A DNA stretch of 24,152 nt from CAYMLL01 sp964390645 (GCA_964390645.1 CAYMLL010000089.1:1-24152); one strand, 5' to 3'; positions 1-7,793 are shown, counted from the first letter of the stretch. A program made the numbers and translations. Notes: generated from the letters alone by a model not told the origin.

Positions 1-2
1 TG

Positions 3-2138
3 TTGTCGGTTTGGTGGGGGGTGGGGGGGGTCTTTCCGGGGTGGGGGTCGGTGGCGGGGTTGTTTACTTTCTTGTGGGGTTGCGCGACACTCGCCGGCGG
101 CGGCGGCGTGGAGGTGTCGGGACGGATCGAGTCGATCCTCCCGGACACGGGGGCTGCTCTCGATCTCGACGTCTCGCTGCACGACATACGCAGCGCCAAG
201 CTTCTCGAGCTGCTTCCTCTGGATGTGCTGTCGTCGCTTCCCGGAGGAATCAGCGAGATCCGCGGCGAGATCGCCGGCGAGGTCGTTGTCGGGGGCACCA
301 GCGCGGTCCCGCAGGCGAGCGGGCAGCTGAGTGTTCGCGACGCCACGCTGCGCCTGCCGGGAATGTCCCGGAGCCTGCGGACCGACGGCTCGCTGGTCTT
401 CGACGGCCTGCGGCTGGATCGCGCGGCCCGGGCGGCCCGCGTCGGCAGTCTCGAGCTCTCGATCGATCCCCTCGACGCGGTCGAGATCCAGCGTTCGGTG
501 CCGCCCCTCGCGACCGCCTTCGCGCGGCTCGGCGGCTCGGCGGCGCTGACGCTGCGGCTCGAGGACGCGTTGTTCGTCGGGGACGACACCCGCGGCAGGC
601 TGCTGATCTCGGCACGGCTACGCAACGGCGACGTGGGATTCGGCGACGACCTCGGCGAGCTTCTCGGTGTCGAGGCCGAGGTGGAGGTCGCCGTCGGTCT
701 CGTCGGTCTCGTCGGCTCCGGCGGCGTCTCGCAGCGGGTTCCGGTGGCCGCCCGGGTTCGCCTCGGGATCGACGAGCTGCTGCTCGGAGACGTCTACGCG
801 GCGCTCGGCGACGAGCCGATCGAGCTCGACCTCGACGGAGATCTGACGCTCGCCCCCGGGCGTCGCTTCGAGTCGCTCGTTCTGTCGAGGATCCGGGCGA
901 CGACCCCGGTCACCGGCCCGGTCACCGGCAGCATGCGCCTCGATCGCATCGTCGGTTCGCAGGAGATCGGCGTCTCGTCGAGCCTCGTCGCGACGAGCCT
1001 GCCGACGCCGCGCGCGTTCGAGGTCTTCGTGCGCGGTCCCTTCTCGAACGTCGTCGCCGGGCTCGACGAGGCCCTGCTCGCGGGGCAGAGCTCGCTGACC
1101 CTCGACCTCGGAGGCACCGCTGCCGAACCGAACATGATCTTCGAGCTGGGGATTCGAGACGCGCGGCTCGAGCTCGGTGATCTCGTCGTCGAGGGGCTGA
1201 GCGGCGGCCTCCCCTTCCGCGTCGGCCGGGGCGGCAGCTGGAGCCGCGACGCGACGCTCTCCTTCGAGAGACTCCGCCACGGTCCTGTCGGGATTCCCGC
1301 GTTGACGGTCCGCTACCGCGCCAGCGAGGATGGCTACGAGCTCCCGGAGCCGGTCCACCTCGCGCTCTTCGGGGGCCGGGTGACGATCAACGGGCTCGTC
1401 GGGGGGGCCGCCGACGACGGGGGCGTACGCGTCGAGGCCACGGGCCGCGGGCTCTCTCTGGAGCGGCTGACGCAGGCCTGCGGCTTGACGGTCCTTCCCG
1501 GCACGGTGAGCTTCGAGCTCGACCCTCTCGTCTACCGCCATGGAGGCGTCGACATCTCCGGCCTCCTCGTCGTCGAGGCCTTCGGCGGCTCGCTCGTCTT
1601 CCGGGACCTGTCGATCGACGATGTGCTCGAGCCTTACGGAAGCCTGCGGCTCGGTGAGGGGCGCGTCGAGGGAATGCGGCTTCGCGATCTCGGTGAGACC
1701 CTGCGCTTCGGGCTCCTCAGCGGCGTGCTTCGCGCCGGCATCCGGGACCTCGAGCTGACCTCGGGCGTCGTCACCGGATTCCGCCTCGAGGCGGAGACGG
1801 TCGAGACCGACGGCGTACCGCAGTTCATCGACCGGCACGCCATCGAGAGTCTTCGCACCGTGCTGACCGGGCCGCTCGGCGCGGTCGAGGAGACCTTCTT
1901 CTCGAGGTTCGAGTTCGACCGCTTCGGGATCGACTGCCGGCTCGAGGACGGGGTCTTCTTCCTCAGCGGCAAGCACCGCGAGGACGGGATAGACTACTTG
2001 ATGTCCGGACGCTGGTACCAGTTTCCACGAGTCAGTATCGTCAATGCGCGTCCCGACGAGCCCTACGACTGGTCGAGTATCGTCGAGAACCTGCGCGCGA
2101 TCTACCGTGGCGAGCTCTCCTTCGAGAGCGAGGAATGA
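3..2138 (+). CDS. AsmA/YdbH-like inter-membrane lipid transport protein, 5' partial
   Basis: The frame is open from the window start to a TGA at 2136-2138 (711 codons), so the N-terminus is probably missing. The first possible start, TTG at 3, looks artificial. The sequence is almost entirely amphipathic beta-strand repeats with alternating hydrophobic residues and many G-x-L and L-x-L patterns. There is no catalytic motif, which is typical of the long beta-groove proteins of the AsmA-like superfamily (YdbH, YhdP, TamB). The next gene is a DUF1318 (YdbL-family) lipoprotein 13 bases downstream, matching the E. coli ydbH-ynbE-ydbL order. YdbH with YnbE is known to bridge the inner and outer membranes for phospholipid transport. 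A similar role here is inference. The first ~35 residues are unusually rich in Gly and Trp and come from the poly-G window edge, so they may not be reliable. AsmA-like placement is fairly secure; YdbH over other members rests mainly on the neighbour. Confidence 0.65.
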   Translation: MSVWWGVGGVFPGWGSVAGLFTFLWGCATLAGGGGVEVSGRIESILPDTGAALDLDVSLHDIRSAKLLELLPLDVLSSLPGGISEIRGEIAGEVVVGGTSAVPQASGQLSVRDATLRLPGMSRSLRTDGSLVFDGLRLDRAARAARVGSLELSIDPLDAVEIQRSVPPLATAFARLGGSAALTLRLEDALFVGDDTRGRLLISARLRNGDVGFGDDLGELLGVEAEVEVAVGLVGLVGSGGVSQRVPVAARVRLGIDELLLGDVYAALGDEPIELDLDGDLTLAPGRRFESLVLSRIRATTPVTGPVTGSMRLDRIVGSQEIGVSSSLVATSLPTPRAFEVFVRGPFSNVVAGLDEALLAGQSSLTLDLGGTAAEPNMIFELGIRDARLELGDLVVEGLSGGLPFRVGRGGSWSRDATLSFERLRHGPVGIPALTVRYRASEDGYELPEPVHLALFGGRVTINGLVGGAADDGGVRVEATGRGLSLERLTQACGLTVLPGTVSFELDPLVYRHGGVDISGLLVVEAFGGSLVFRDLSIDDVLEPYGSLRLGEGRVEGMRLRDLGETLRFGLLSGVLRAGIRDLELTSGVVTGFRLEAETVETDGVPQFIDRHAIESLRTVLTGPLGAVEETFFSRFEFDRFGIDCRLEDGVFFLSGKHREDGIDYLMSGRWYQFPRVSIVNARPDEPYDWSSIVENLRAIYRGELSFESEE
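16..59 (+). other. Poly-G stretch, possible G-quadruplex or assembly edge artefact
   Basis: Five G-runs of 6, 8, 4, 5 and 4 bases lie at 16-21, 23-30, 38-41, 43-47 and 56-59, separated by short loops. This satisfies a G-quadruplex pattern. It also resembles the poly-G error tail of two-colour sequencing at a contig end. The encoded residues (WWGVGG and similar) fit the downstream protein poorly, which favours the artefact reading. Confidence 0.5.
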
Positions 2139-2151
2139 GACGGAGTGAGCG

Positions 2152-2931
2152 GTGATGACAGCGATGATCCTCCAGCGAGTCCTTCCCGGCGTCCTGGCGC
2201 TGCTCGTGTCGACGAGCTGCGTGACGATCAACGTGTACCTGCCGACGAAGCAGATCCGTGAGGCGGCCCGGGAGATCGTCGACGAGGTGCGTCCGCGGAT
2301 CGGTGTCCCGCAGGAAGGTGTCCCGGAGGACGAGCACAGTGTTCCGGCGGACGGGAGCGCACCGCGGGTCGGGCCGGTCGACGGCGCCGGCGTGGGGGGC
2401 CGCGAGGAGGCTCGCCGCTCGGGCCCTGAGGCTTCGTCGGTCGTCCGCGTCGGGTCCCTGGCGGTGCCGGTCATGGCACTCCTCGTCGGCTCCCCGTCGT
2501 CGACCGTGCCTGCGCGGTCGCAGGGCGACCCGGAGAAGCCCGGAAAGAAGCCGCGGCTCAACGCCTCGACGCCGAAGATCAAGGCGATCAAGAAGACGTT
2601 GAGGAAGCGCTACGCGAAGCTCCATCCGTTCTACACCGGGCTCGCCGTCGGGGAGGGTCGCGACGGCTATCTCGCGCTGCGCAGCGACAAGGGGCTCGGC
2701 CTGAAGCAGAAGCGTGATCTGAAGCTGCTGCTCAGGAAGGAGAACGCGGACCGCAAGCAGCTCTACACGGAGCTCGCCGCCGCCAACAAGATCGACAGGA
2801 AGGAGGTGCCGAGCATCGGCGCGCTTTTCAGCGAGCAATGGCAGAAGAAGTGCCGGACGGGCTGGTGGATCCAGGACCGCAAGGGGAAGTGGGCGAGGAA
2901 GAAGCCGCCGAAGAAGAAGAAGCAAGGGTAG
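2152..2931 (+). CDS. DUF1318 (YdbL-family) lipoprotein with YnbE-like N-terminus
   Basis: This 259-residue protein starts at GTG 2152, directly followed by an in-frame ATG. Residues 1-22 form a signal peptide ending before Cys23; the -3 position is Ser rather than Leu, so the lipobox is imperfect. Just after Cys23 comes VTINVYLP and a helix with EIVDEV, the usual start of DUF1318 lipoproteins and reminiscent of YnbE. Residues 45-130 are a low-complexity linker containing a second hydrophobic stretch (about 98-120). Residues 135-250 match the YdbL domain: GEGRDGYLALRS (167-178), an NADRKQLYTELAAANKI segment (198-214) and WWIQDRKGKW (238-247). The C-terminal tail is very lysine-rich. It lies 13 bases after the YdbH-like gene and is presumably co-transcribed. 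A likely role is outer-membrane partner or chaperone for that protein. Family placement is confident from remembered motifs; function is inferred. Confidence 0.75.
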   Translation: MMTAMILQRVLPGVLALLVSTSCVTINVYLPTKQIREAAREIVDEVRPRIGVPQEGVPEDEHSVPADGSAPRVGPVDGAGVGGREEARRSGPEASSVVRVGSLAVPVMALLVGSPSSTVPARSQGDPEKPGKKPRLNASTPKIKAIKKTLRKRYAKLHPFYTGLAVGEGRDGYLALRSDKGLGLKQKRDLKLLLRKENADRKQLYTELAAANKIDRKEVPSIGALFSEQWQKKCRTGWWIQDRKGKWARKKPPKKKKQG

Positions 2932-2958
2932 CCGCCGGCGCGGATCGTGATGAGCGGG

Positions 2959-2987
2959 TCGATATGACCGGAGACTGACGCTACAAT
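2959..2987 (+). promoter_or_regulatory. Candidate sigma70-type promoter for lepA-hemW
   Basis: A -35-like TCGATA (2959-2964, 4 of 6 consensus) and a -10-like TACAAT (2982-2987, 5 of 6) are separated by 17 bases. The predicted start site, near 2994, falls at the base of a strong hairpin and gives a leader of about 60 nt before lepA. This is a pattern match only. Confidence 0.45.
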
Positions 2988-2993
2988 CGCCGC

Positions 2994-3019
2994 TCGTGCG
3001 CCCCGAGAGCGGCGCACGA
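2994..3019 (+). other. Perfect 9-bp hairpin in the lepA leader
   Basis: TCGTGCGCC (2994-3002) and GGCGCACGA (3011-3019) are exact inverted copies around an 8-nt loop. No T-run follows, so it is not a typical intrinsic terminator. It sits at or just after the predicted transcription start and 35 nt before the lepA start, where it could stabilise the 5' end or control translation. It could alternatively be a protein-binding dyad. Confidence 0.5.
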
Positions 3020-3054
3020 AGAACGCGAGCTCTGGCACCCTTTCCCGGTATCCC

Positions 3055-4854
3055 GTGAAGAACGTCCGCAACTTCTGCATCATCGCCCACATCGACCACG
3101 GCAAGTCGACCCTCGCCGACCGTCTCATCCAGGCTTGCGGGGCCGTCAACGATCGGGAGTTCCGCGATCAGATCCTCGACTCGATGGACCTCGAGCGCGA
3201 GCGCGGCATCACGATCAAGAGCAACACCGTGACGCTCGAGTACACGGCGAAGGACGGCGAGACCTACCAGCTGAACCTCATCGACACGCCCGGACACGTC
3301 GACTTCTCGCACGAGGTCCGTCGCTCGCTGATGTCGTGCGAGGGTGCGTTGCTGATCGTCGATGCGTCGCAGGGGGTCGAGGCGCAGACCGTCGCGAACC
3401 TCTACGTCGCGATGGAGTACGAGCTCGAGATCGTTCCGGTGATCAACAAGATCGACCTGCCGGCCGCCGACATCGACCGTGTCAGCGAGGAGATCGACTC
3501 CGACCTCGGCCTCGACCCTTTCGAGGCGGTCCAGTGCTCCGCGAAGAAGGGCACCGGCATCGATGATGTCCTCGAGGCCGTCGTCACACGACTGCCGTCG
3601 CCCACCGGCAGCGCCGACATGCCGCTCAAGGCGCTGCTCTTCGATGCCCAGTACGACCCCTATCGGGGCGTCGTCATGCTCGTGCGTCTCGTCGACGGCT
3701 CGATCCACCGGGGCCAGAAGGTCCGCCTCATGCACACGGAGGCGGACTACGAGGTGGAGGAGGTCGGCCTCCTCCGTCTCGAGAAGGTGAAGACAAAAAA
3801 CCTCACGGCCGGCGCCGTCGGCTACGTGATCGCGGGGATCAAGCGAATCCAGGACATCAACATCGGCGACACGATCACCGACGCCGGCAAGTGTACTCCG
3901 GAGCCGATTCCTGGCTACCGGGACGCGAAGCCCGTCGTCTTCTCGTCGATCTACCCGATGTCGTCGGACGACTACGAGGATCTGACCAAGGCGCTCGACA
4001 AGCTGCAGCTCAACGACGCGGCTCTGACCTACTCGAAGGTCTCATCGGCGGCCCTCGGCTTCGGGTTTCGCTGCGGCTTCCTCGGACTCCTCCATCTGGA
4101 TGTGGTGCAGGAGCGCCTCGAGCGCGAGTTCGGCATGTCGCTCCTGCTCAGCGCGCCGACCGTGCAGTACACGGTGACGCAGGGCGACGGTGAGACGCTC
4201 GAGGTCGACAACCCGAGCTACTACCCCGACCCCTCCGTGGTCGACAAGGTCGAGGAGCCGTACATTCTGGCGTCGATCATGATTCCCGAGCGCTTCCTCG
4301 GACCGGTGATGGAACTCTGTCGCGAGCAGCGCGGCGAGAACACGCGCTTCGATTACCTCGCGGTCGGGCGCATCGAGGTCAAGAGCGAGCTGCCTCTCGC
4401 CGAGGTGCTCTTTGACTTCTACGACAAGCTGAAGACCATCACACGCGGCTACGGGTCGTTCGACTACGACATGCTCGACTACCGCGCGACCGACATCGTC
4501 AAGGTCGACATCCTCGTCAACAAGGAGCGGGTCGACGCGCTGTCGCAGCTCATCCACCGCGACAAGGCCCGCCAGCGAGCGCTTCACTACTGCGAGAAGC
4601 TGGCCAAGACGATTCCCAAGCACCAGTTCAAGATCCCGATCCAGGGGGCGATCGGCAGCACGATCATCGCTCGCACGACGATCAACGCCTTTCGCAAGGA
4701 CGTCACCGCGAAGTGCTACGGCGGCGACATCACGCGAAAGCGCAAGCTGCTGGAGAAGCAGAAGAAGGGCAAGGCGAAGATGAAGGTCGTGGGGTCGGTC
4801 GAGATCCCTCAGGAGGCCTTCGTCGCCGTCCTCAAGACGGAACCGGAGGAGTGA
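3055..4854 (+). CDS. lepA: Elongation factor 4 (LepA), ribosome-associated GTPase
   Basis: This 599-residue protein has the full family length. It is a translational GTPase that binds ribosomes and affects initiation, assembly or back-translocation. All G motifs are present: AHIDHGKST (11-19), RGITIK (50-55), DTPGH (77-81), NKID (131-134) and SAK (162-164). The C-terminal LepA-specific domain ends with the characteristic basic KRKLLEKQKKGKAKMK segment followed by VEIPQEAF. The start is GTG 3055, because family members begin at this M-KN-x-RNF sequence. No Shine-Dalgarno sequence is visible upstream, but a promoter-like pair and a hairpin precede it. Its stop overlaps the hemW start, so the two are co-translated. 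The lepA-hemW pairing is a common bacterial arrangement. Confidence 0.98.
   Translation: MKNVRNFCIIAHIDHGKSTLADRLIQACGAVNDREFRDQILDSMDLERERGITIKSNTVTLEYTAKDGETYQLNLIDTPGHVDFSHEVRRSLMSCEGALLIVDASQGVEAQTVANLYVAMEYELEIVPVINKIDLPAADIDRVSEEIDSDLGLDPFEAVQCSAKKGTGIDDVLEAVVTRLPSPTGSADMPLKALLFDAQYDPYRGVVMLVRLVDGSIHRGQKVRLMHTEADYEVEEVGLLRLEKVKTKNLTAGAVGYVIAGIKRIQDINIGDTITDAGKCTPEPIPGYRDAKPVVFSSIYPMSSDDYEDLTKALDKLQLNDAALTYSKVSSAALGFGFRCGFLGLLHLDVVQERLEREFGMSLLLSAPTVQYTVTQGDGETLEVDNPSYYPDPSVVDKVEEPYILASIMIPERFLGPVMELCREQRGENTRFDYLAVGRIEVKSELPLAEVLFDFYDKLKTITRGYGSFDYDMLDYRATDIVKVDILVNKERVDALSQLIHRDKARQRALHYCEKLAKTIPKHQFKIPIQGAIGSTIIARTTINAFRKDVTAKCYGGDITRKRKLLEKQKKGKAKMKVVGSVEIPQEAFVAVLKTEPEE
4845..4850 (+). 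promoter_or_regulatory. Purine-rich Shine-Dalgarno-like site at the hemW start
   Basis: GGAGGA lies inside the last lepA codons and directly abuts the hemW GTG. The spacing of zero is too short for a standard ribosome binding site. Termination-reinitiation at the GTGA overlap is therefore the more likely mode of hemW translation. Confidence 0.4.
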
Positions 4855-6023
4855 GCGAACGCTATCGGGGCAGGGACTCGGGCGTCTACGTTCACATCCC
4901 GTTCTGCTCCGCGATCTGTCCCTACTGCGACTTCTCCGTCGTGGTCGGCGACGCCGCAGAGCGCTCGCGCTACGTGGACCACCTCGTCGAGGAGATCGAC
5001 TCGTGGTCGAAGGCGTCGCGGTCCTTCGGGAGCTTCGACACCATCTACCTCGGCGGCGGCACGCCGTCGGCGCTCGCGCCTGATGATCTCGCGCGGCTTC
5101 TCGCCAAGATACAGGCGGCGTTTCCGGTCGAGGACGACACCTGGGTGTCGATCGAGGCGAATCCGGAGGACGTCGACAGGACGTCGCTCGGGGTGTGGCG
5201 CGACCTGGGCATCCGCACGGTCAGCCTCGGGGTGCAGTCCTTCGACGACGCGGAGCTCAGGTTCCTCGGCCGTAGGCACGACGCCGCCGAGGCGCGGAGG
5301 TCGGTGGAAGCGGCGCTCGCTGCCGGCTTCCCGATCGTCTCGATCGATCTGATCTTCGGGCTGCCGGATCAGGAGCTCTCCGCCTGGACGAGGAATCTCG
5401 ACGCGGCGGGCAGGCTGGCGCCGCAGCACCTGTCCTGCTACCAGCTGACGATCAAGGAGAGCACGCCGTTCGCGCGCCGCGAGCGCAGCGGGCGCCTCGA
5501 GCAGCTGCCGCAGAGCGAGCAGGCGGGGCTCTTCGAGGTGACCCACGAGAGGCTCGCGTCCTGCGGACTTCACGCCTACGAGGTCTCCAGCTTCGCGTGC
5601 CGTGAGGAGCACCGCTCGCGGCACAACCAGAAGTACTGGCGACATCTCCCGTACCTCGGGCTCGGTGTGGCCGCGCACTCCTTTCTCGAGCGGCGGCGCT
5701 GGTGGAACCCTCACGATCTGAGCGCGTACGAGGCCCGTGTGGCCAAGGGGGAGCGTGACGGCGAGGACGTCGAGACGCTCGGCGACGCGGAGCTGGCGCT
5801 CGAGATGGTGATGCTGCGCTTGCGGACGACGGACGGTCTGGATCTGGTCCAGTTCCGCGAGCGCTTCGGGATCGACATCCCCGTGCTCAACCGGCGTCTG
5901 CTCGATGCGCTGATCGAGGACGGCAGTGCCGTCCTGGAGCATGGCATCCTGCGCCCGACACCCAGGGGGCTCGCCATCGCGGACGGAGTCGCGCGCGGCA
6001 TTCGCCTCGACGTCGACGAGTGA
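4851..6023 (+). CDS. hemW: Radical SAM heme chaperone HemW (HemN-like)
   Basis: This 390-residue protein starts at GTG 4851, overlapping the lepA stop as GTGA. The frame is open further upstream inside lepA, but that part is an out-of-frame shadow. The radical SAM cluster motif is HIPFC-x3-C-x2-C (C19, C23, C26), followed by DF rather than the fourth cysteine of true HemN. GGGTPS (68-73) is the SAM-binding glycine motif. HNQKYW (258-263) is the HemW signature associated with heme binding, and the C-terminal winged-helix-like region has the usual L-R-T-x-x-GLDL pattern. HemW is known to bind heme and deliver it to respiratory enzymes, and is often misannotated as oxygen-independent coproporphyrinogen oxidase. 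The secreted di-heme proteins later in this window need heme, but a direct link is not implied. Confidence 0.95.
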   Translation: MSERYRGRDSGVYVHIPFCSAICPYCDFSVVVGDAAERSRYVDHLVEEIDSWSKASRSFGSFDTIYLGGGTPSALAPDDLARLLAKIQAAFPVEDDTWVSIEANPEDVDRTSLGVWRDLGIRTVSLGVQSFDDAELRFLGRRHDAAEARRSVEAALAAGFPIVSIDLIFGLPDQELSAWTRNLDAAGRLAPQHLSCYQLTIKESTPFARRERSGRLEQLPQSEQAGLFEVTHERLASCGLHAYEVSSFACREEHRSRHNQKYWRHLPYLGLGVAAHSFLERRRWWNPHDLSAYEARVAKGERDGEDVETLGDAELALEMVMLRLRTTDGLDLVQFRERFGIDIPVLNRRLLDALIEDGSAVLEHGILRPTPRGLAIADGVARGIRLDVDE

Positions 6024-6137
6024 CGCGCGCCCGCTGAACGTGTCGTGAGGCCGGGCGTGTCGAGCCCCCTTCGCCGGTCCTGCCGGAGCTGCGACGGGGA
6101 CGATAGCCCCGCCCGCCGGCGGATTCCACGCCGCTCG

Positions 6138-6824
6138 TCACTGTCCGGCCGGCGGCGGTTTCCCGCGGTGGGGCCGGCCGCCGATCGTGGCTTGCACGCG
6201 GCGGTCGACGACATGACCGACGCCGCGAAGCAACGAGAAGAGCGCGATGGCCGCCAGGGTCGCCGGCACCCAGTGCTGCTCCTGGCCGAAGAGCAGGCCC
6301 AGCCAGAGGGTCAGCGCCAGAGGCGCGGCGACCACGGCGTTGCACAGCAGGCCGAGCAGCGCGAGGAGGACGAATCCGCGCTTCGGCGTCCATCGCTCCA
6401 GGAATCGAATACCGGTCTCGACCATCGGCCTGGCGAGTTCGGGCTCCGCGCCCTGCTCCTTCGTCAGCTCGTGGATCACGTCGTCGAGGGATCGTCCCTC
6501 GTTGCGGACCTCGACCGCTCGCTTCGCCGACTCGATCGCCATCAGCGCGAAGACCCTTCCCTTCTCGGGATCGAAGCCGAGCTGCTCGACGAGGAACTGC
6601 CTGACGGTCGTGTCGGACTCTCGCAGGACGAAGAGCCGTCGCATGATGATCTCCCCGACTCGACAGCAGGTGGCGATCCTCGACGCCTCATCCTCGACGC
6701 CGACCTGAATCGCTCGCGCGAGGAGTCGCCAGTCGTCCGAGAGGAAGGCTTCCTCCAGGATCGAGTCGAGGGCCCGGTCGAACTGCTCTGCGGAGAGCTC
6801 GCGGTCGGTGATTCGAGGGGACAT
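6138..6824 (-). CDS. Hypothetical membrane protein, two C-terminal TM segments
   Basis: I do not recognise this 228-residue protein. Residues 1-145 are soluble, mostly helical and charged, with CC at 53-54 and a helical stretch VFALMAIESAKRAVEV (91-106). Two hydrophobic segments follow (about 150-182, possibly two passes, and 186-203), then a basic tail with RGKPPP. This predicts a cytoplasmic helical domain anchored by a C-terminal hairpin. It is convergent with hemW (114 bases between stops) and divergent from the terC-family gene. The ATG at 6824 has a promoter-like TAGAAT 35 bases upstream. GC-rich codon use is consistent with a real gene, and the antisense frames are less protein-like. 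No function is proposed. Confidence 0.75.
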   Translation of the reverse strand: MSPRITDRELSAEQFDRALDSILEEAFLSDDWRLLARAIQVGVEDEASRIATCCRVGEIIMRRLFVLRESDTTVRQFLVEQLGFDPEKGRVFALMAIESAKRAVEVRNEGRSLDDVIHELTKEQGAEPELARPMVETGIRFLERWTPKRGFVLLALLGLLCNAVVAAPLALTLWLGLLFGQEQHWVPATLAAIALFSLLRGVGHVVDRRVQATIGGRPHRGKPPPAGQ

Positions 6825-6858
6825 GGCGTCGGTGGCTCATTTCTCCGGGCTGAGGGAG

Positions 6859-6888
6859 ATTCTATGCGACCGTGCCAGAGCACGGAAA
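6859..6888 (-). promoter_or_regulatory. Candidate promoter for the 6138-6824 gene
   Basis: On the minus strand, TTTCCG (6888-6883) and TAGAAT (6864-6859; 5 of 6 consensus) are 18 bases apart. The predicted leader is about 28 nt. An inverted repeat covers much of the spacer and touches the -35 element. Confidence 0.4.
6870..6885. promoter_or_regulatory. Operator-like dyad CCGTGC-CAGA-GCACGG
   Basis: A perfect 6-bp inverted repeat with a 4-base centre (16 bp total) sits between the -35 and -10 elements proposed for the minus-strand gene, in the 186-bp divergent region shared with the terC-family gene. The position suits a repressor operator. No regulator is encoded nearby. Confidence 0.35.
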
Positions 6889-6915
6889 GTTTTCGTGAGC
6901 TGCGACAAGAGAGCA

Positions 6916-6944
6916 TTGCAGCGTCGACCCGGCTTCCGTATACG
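6916..6944 (+). promoter_or_regulatory. Weak candidate promoter for the terC-family gene
   Basis: TTGCAG (6916-6921; 3 of 6) and TATACG (6939-6944; 4 of 6) lie exactly 17 bases apart. This would give a leader of about 60 nt before the ATG at 7011. Support is from spacing and partial consensus only. Confidence 0.3.
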
Positions 6945-7010
6945 TGGTCGTCACGTGCGGTCAGGTCGTCGTACGCCAATCTCTCCCGCAATCAGCAGTG
7001 AGAACTCTCC

Positions 7011-7793
7011 ATGGACTGGATCAGCTGGGTCACGCAGTGGGACGCCTGGGTCGCCTTCATGACGCTCACGGCGCTCGAGCTCGTTCTCGGAATTGACAAC
7101 ATCATCTTCATCTCGATCCTCACCGGGAAGCTGCCGAAGGAGCACCAGGCAAAGGCGCAGAAGCTGGGGCTGCTCGGGGCGATGGGGATGCGTGTCCTGT
7201 TGCTCCTCCTGATCGGCGAGGTGATGAAGCTGGTCGAGCCCCTGTTCACGGTCCTCGGCACGGAGATTTCGGGAAAGGACCTCATCCTGATCATCGGCGG
7301 GCTCTTCCTGCTTGCCAAGGCGACACACGAGATCCACCAGAAGCTCGAGGGCGACGCGTCGGTCTCCTCGAAGCGGGTCTCGACCTCCTTCGCCTCCGTG
7401 ATCACGCAGATCATGCTGCTCGACATCGTCTTCTCGCTCGATTCCGTGATCACGGCGGTGGGGATGGCGGATCGCGTGGAGGTGATGGTCGCGGCGGTCA
7501 TCGTCGCGGTGCTCTTCATGATGTTCCTGGCGAGACCGGTCAGCGACTTCGTCGAAGACCACCCCACCGTCAAGATGCTCGCGTTGAGCTTCCTGCTCCT
7601 CGTCGGCATGACGCTGATGATCGAGGGCTTCCACCATCACGTTCCGAAGGGCTACATCTACTCGGCGATGGGTTTCTCGGTCTTCGTCGAGATGCTCAAC
7701 CTGCGGCTCGCGAGGCGCCGTCGCGAGGTCGCCGCCCTCGGGGCGCCGCACGTGTTGCAGGAGGCGGCGGCGCCGTCGACCGATGACGGGTAG
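7011..7793 (+). CDS. TerC-family integral membrane protein (YgdQ-like)
   Basis: This 260-residue protein closely follows E. coli YgdQ along its length. TM1 contains ALELVLGIDNIIF (21-33), with the family's conserved acidic residues E23 and D29. A second conserved membrane motif is LLDIVFSLDSVITAVG (136-151), with D138 and D144. Further landmarks are HPTVKMLALSFL (184-195) and HVPKGYIYSAMGFSVFVEMLNL (210-231). About seven TM helices are expected. TerC-family proteins are linked to metal ion export, notably manganese, and to metal insertion into exported proteins; the substrate of this member is not determined. The C-terminal ~30 residues are a non-conserved soluble tail. The start ATG has no clear Shine-Dalgarno sequence. 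The gene appears monocistronic and converges on the giant CotH gene, with 51 bases between the stops. Confidence 0.93.
   Translation: MDWISWVTQWDAWVAFMTLTALELVLGIDNIIFISILTGKLPKEHQAKAQKLGLLGAMGMRVLLLLLIGEVMKLVEPLFTVLGTEISGKDLILIIGGLFLLAKATHEIHQKLEGDASVSSKRVSTSFASVITQIMLLDIVFSLDSVITAVGMADRVEVMVAAVIVAVLFMMFLARPVSDFVEDHPTVKMLALSFLLLVGMTLMIEGFHHHVPKGYIYSAMGFSVFVEMLNLRLARRRREVAALGAPHVLQEAAAPSTDDG

Noticed and set aside
618..3735. Long minus-strand frames opposite the YdbH-like, DUF1318 and lepA genes
   Set aside because: They run across several well-supported genes and show only the low-complexity composition typical of GC-rich antisense frames.
4713..4850. N-terminal extension of hemW inside lepA
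   Set aside because: The extra 46 residues are translated from lepA codons out of frame and are unlike any HemW N-terminus. GTG 4851 fits the family start.
4851..6023. Oxygen-independent coproporphyrinogen oxidase HemN
   Set aside because: The fourth cysteine of HemN is replaced by Phe, and the HNQKYW signature and lepA linkage point to HemW.
6945..7010. A manganese-sensing yybP-ykoY riboswitch upstream of the terC-family gene
   Set aside because: Such riboswitches often precede terC-family genes, so I looked for the conserved purine-rich loops. The proposed leader is too short and lacks them.
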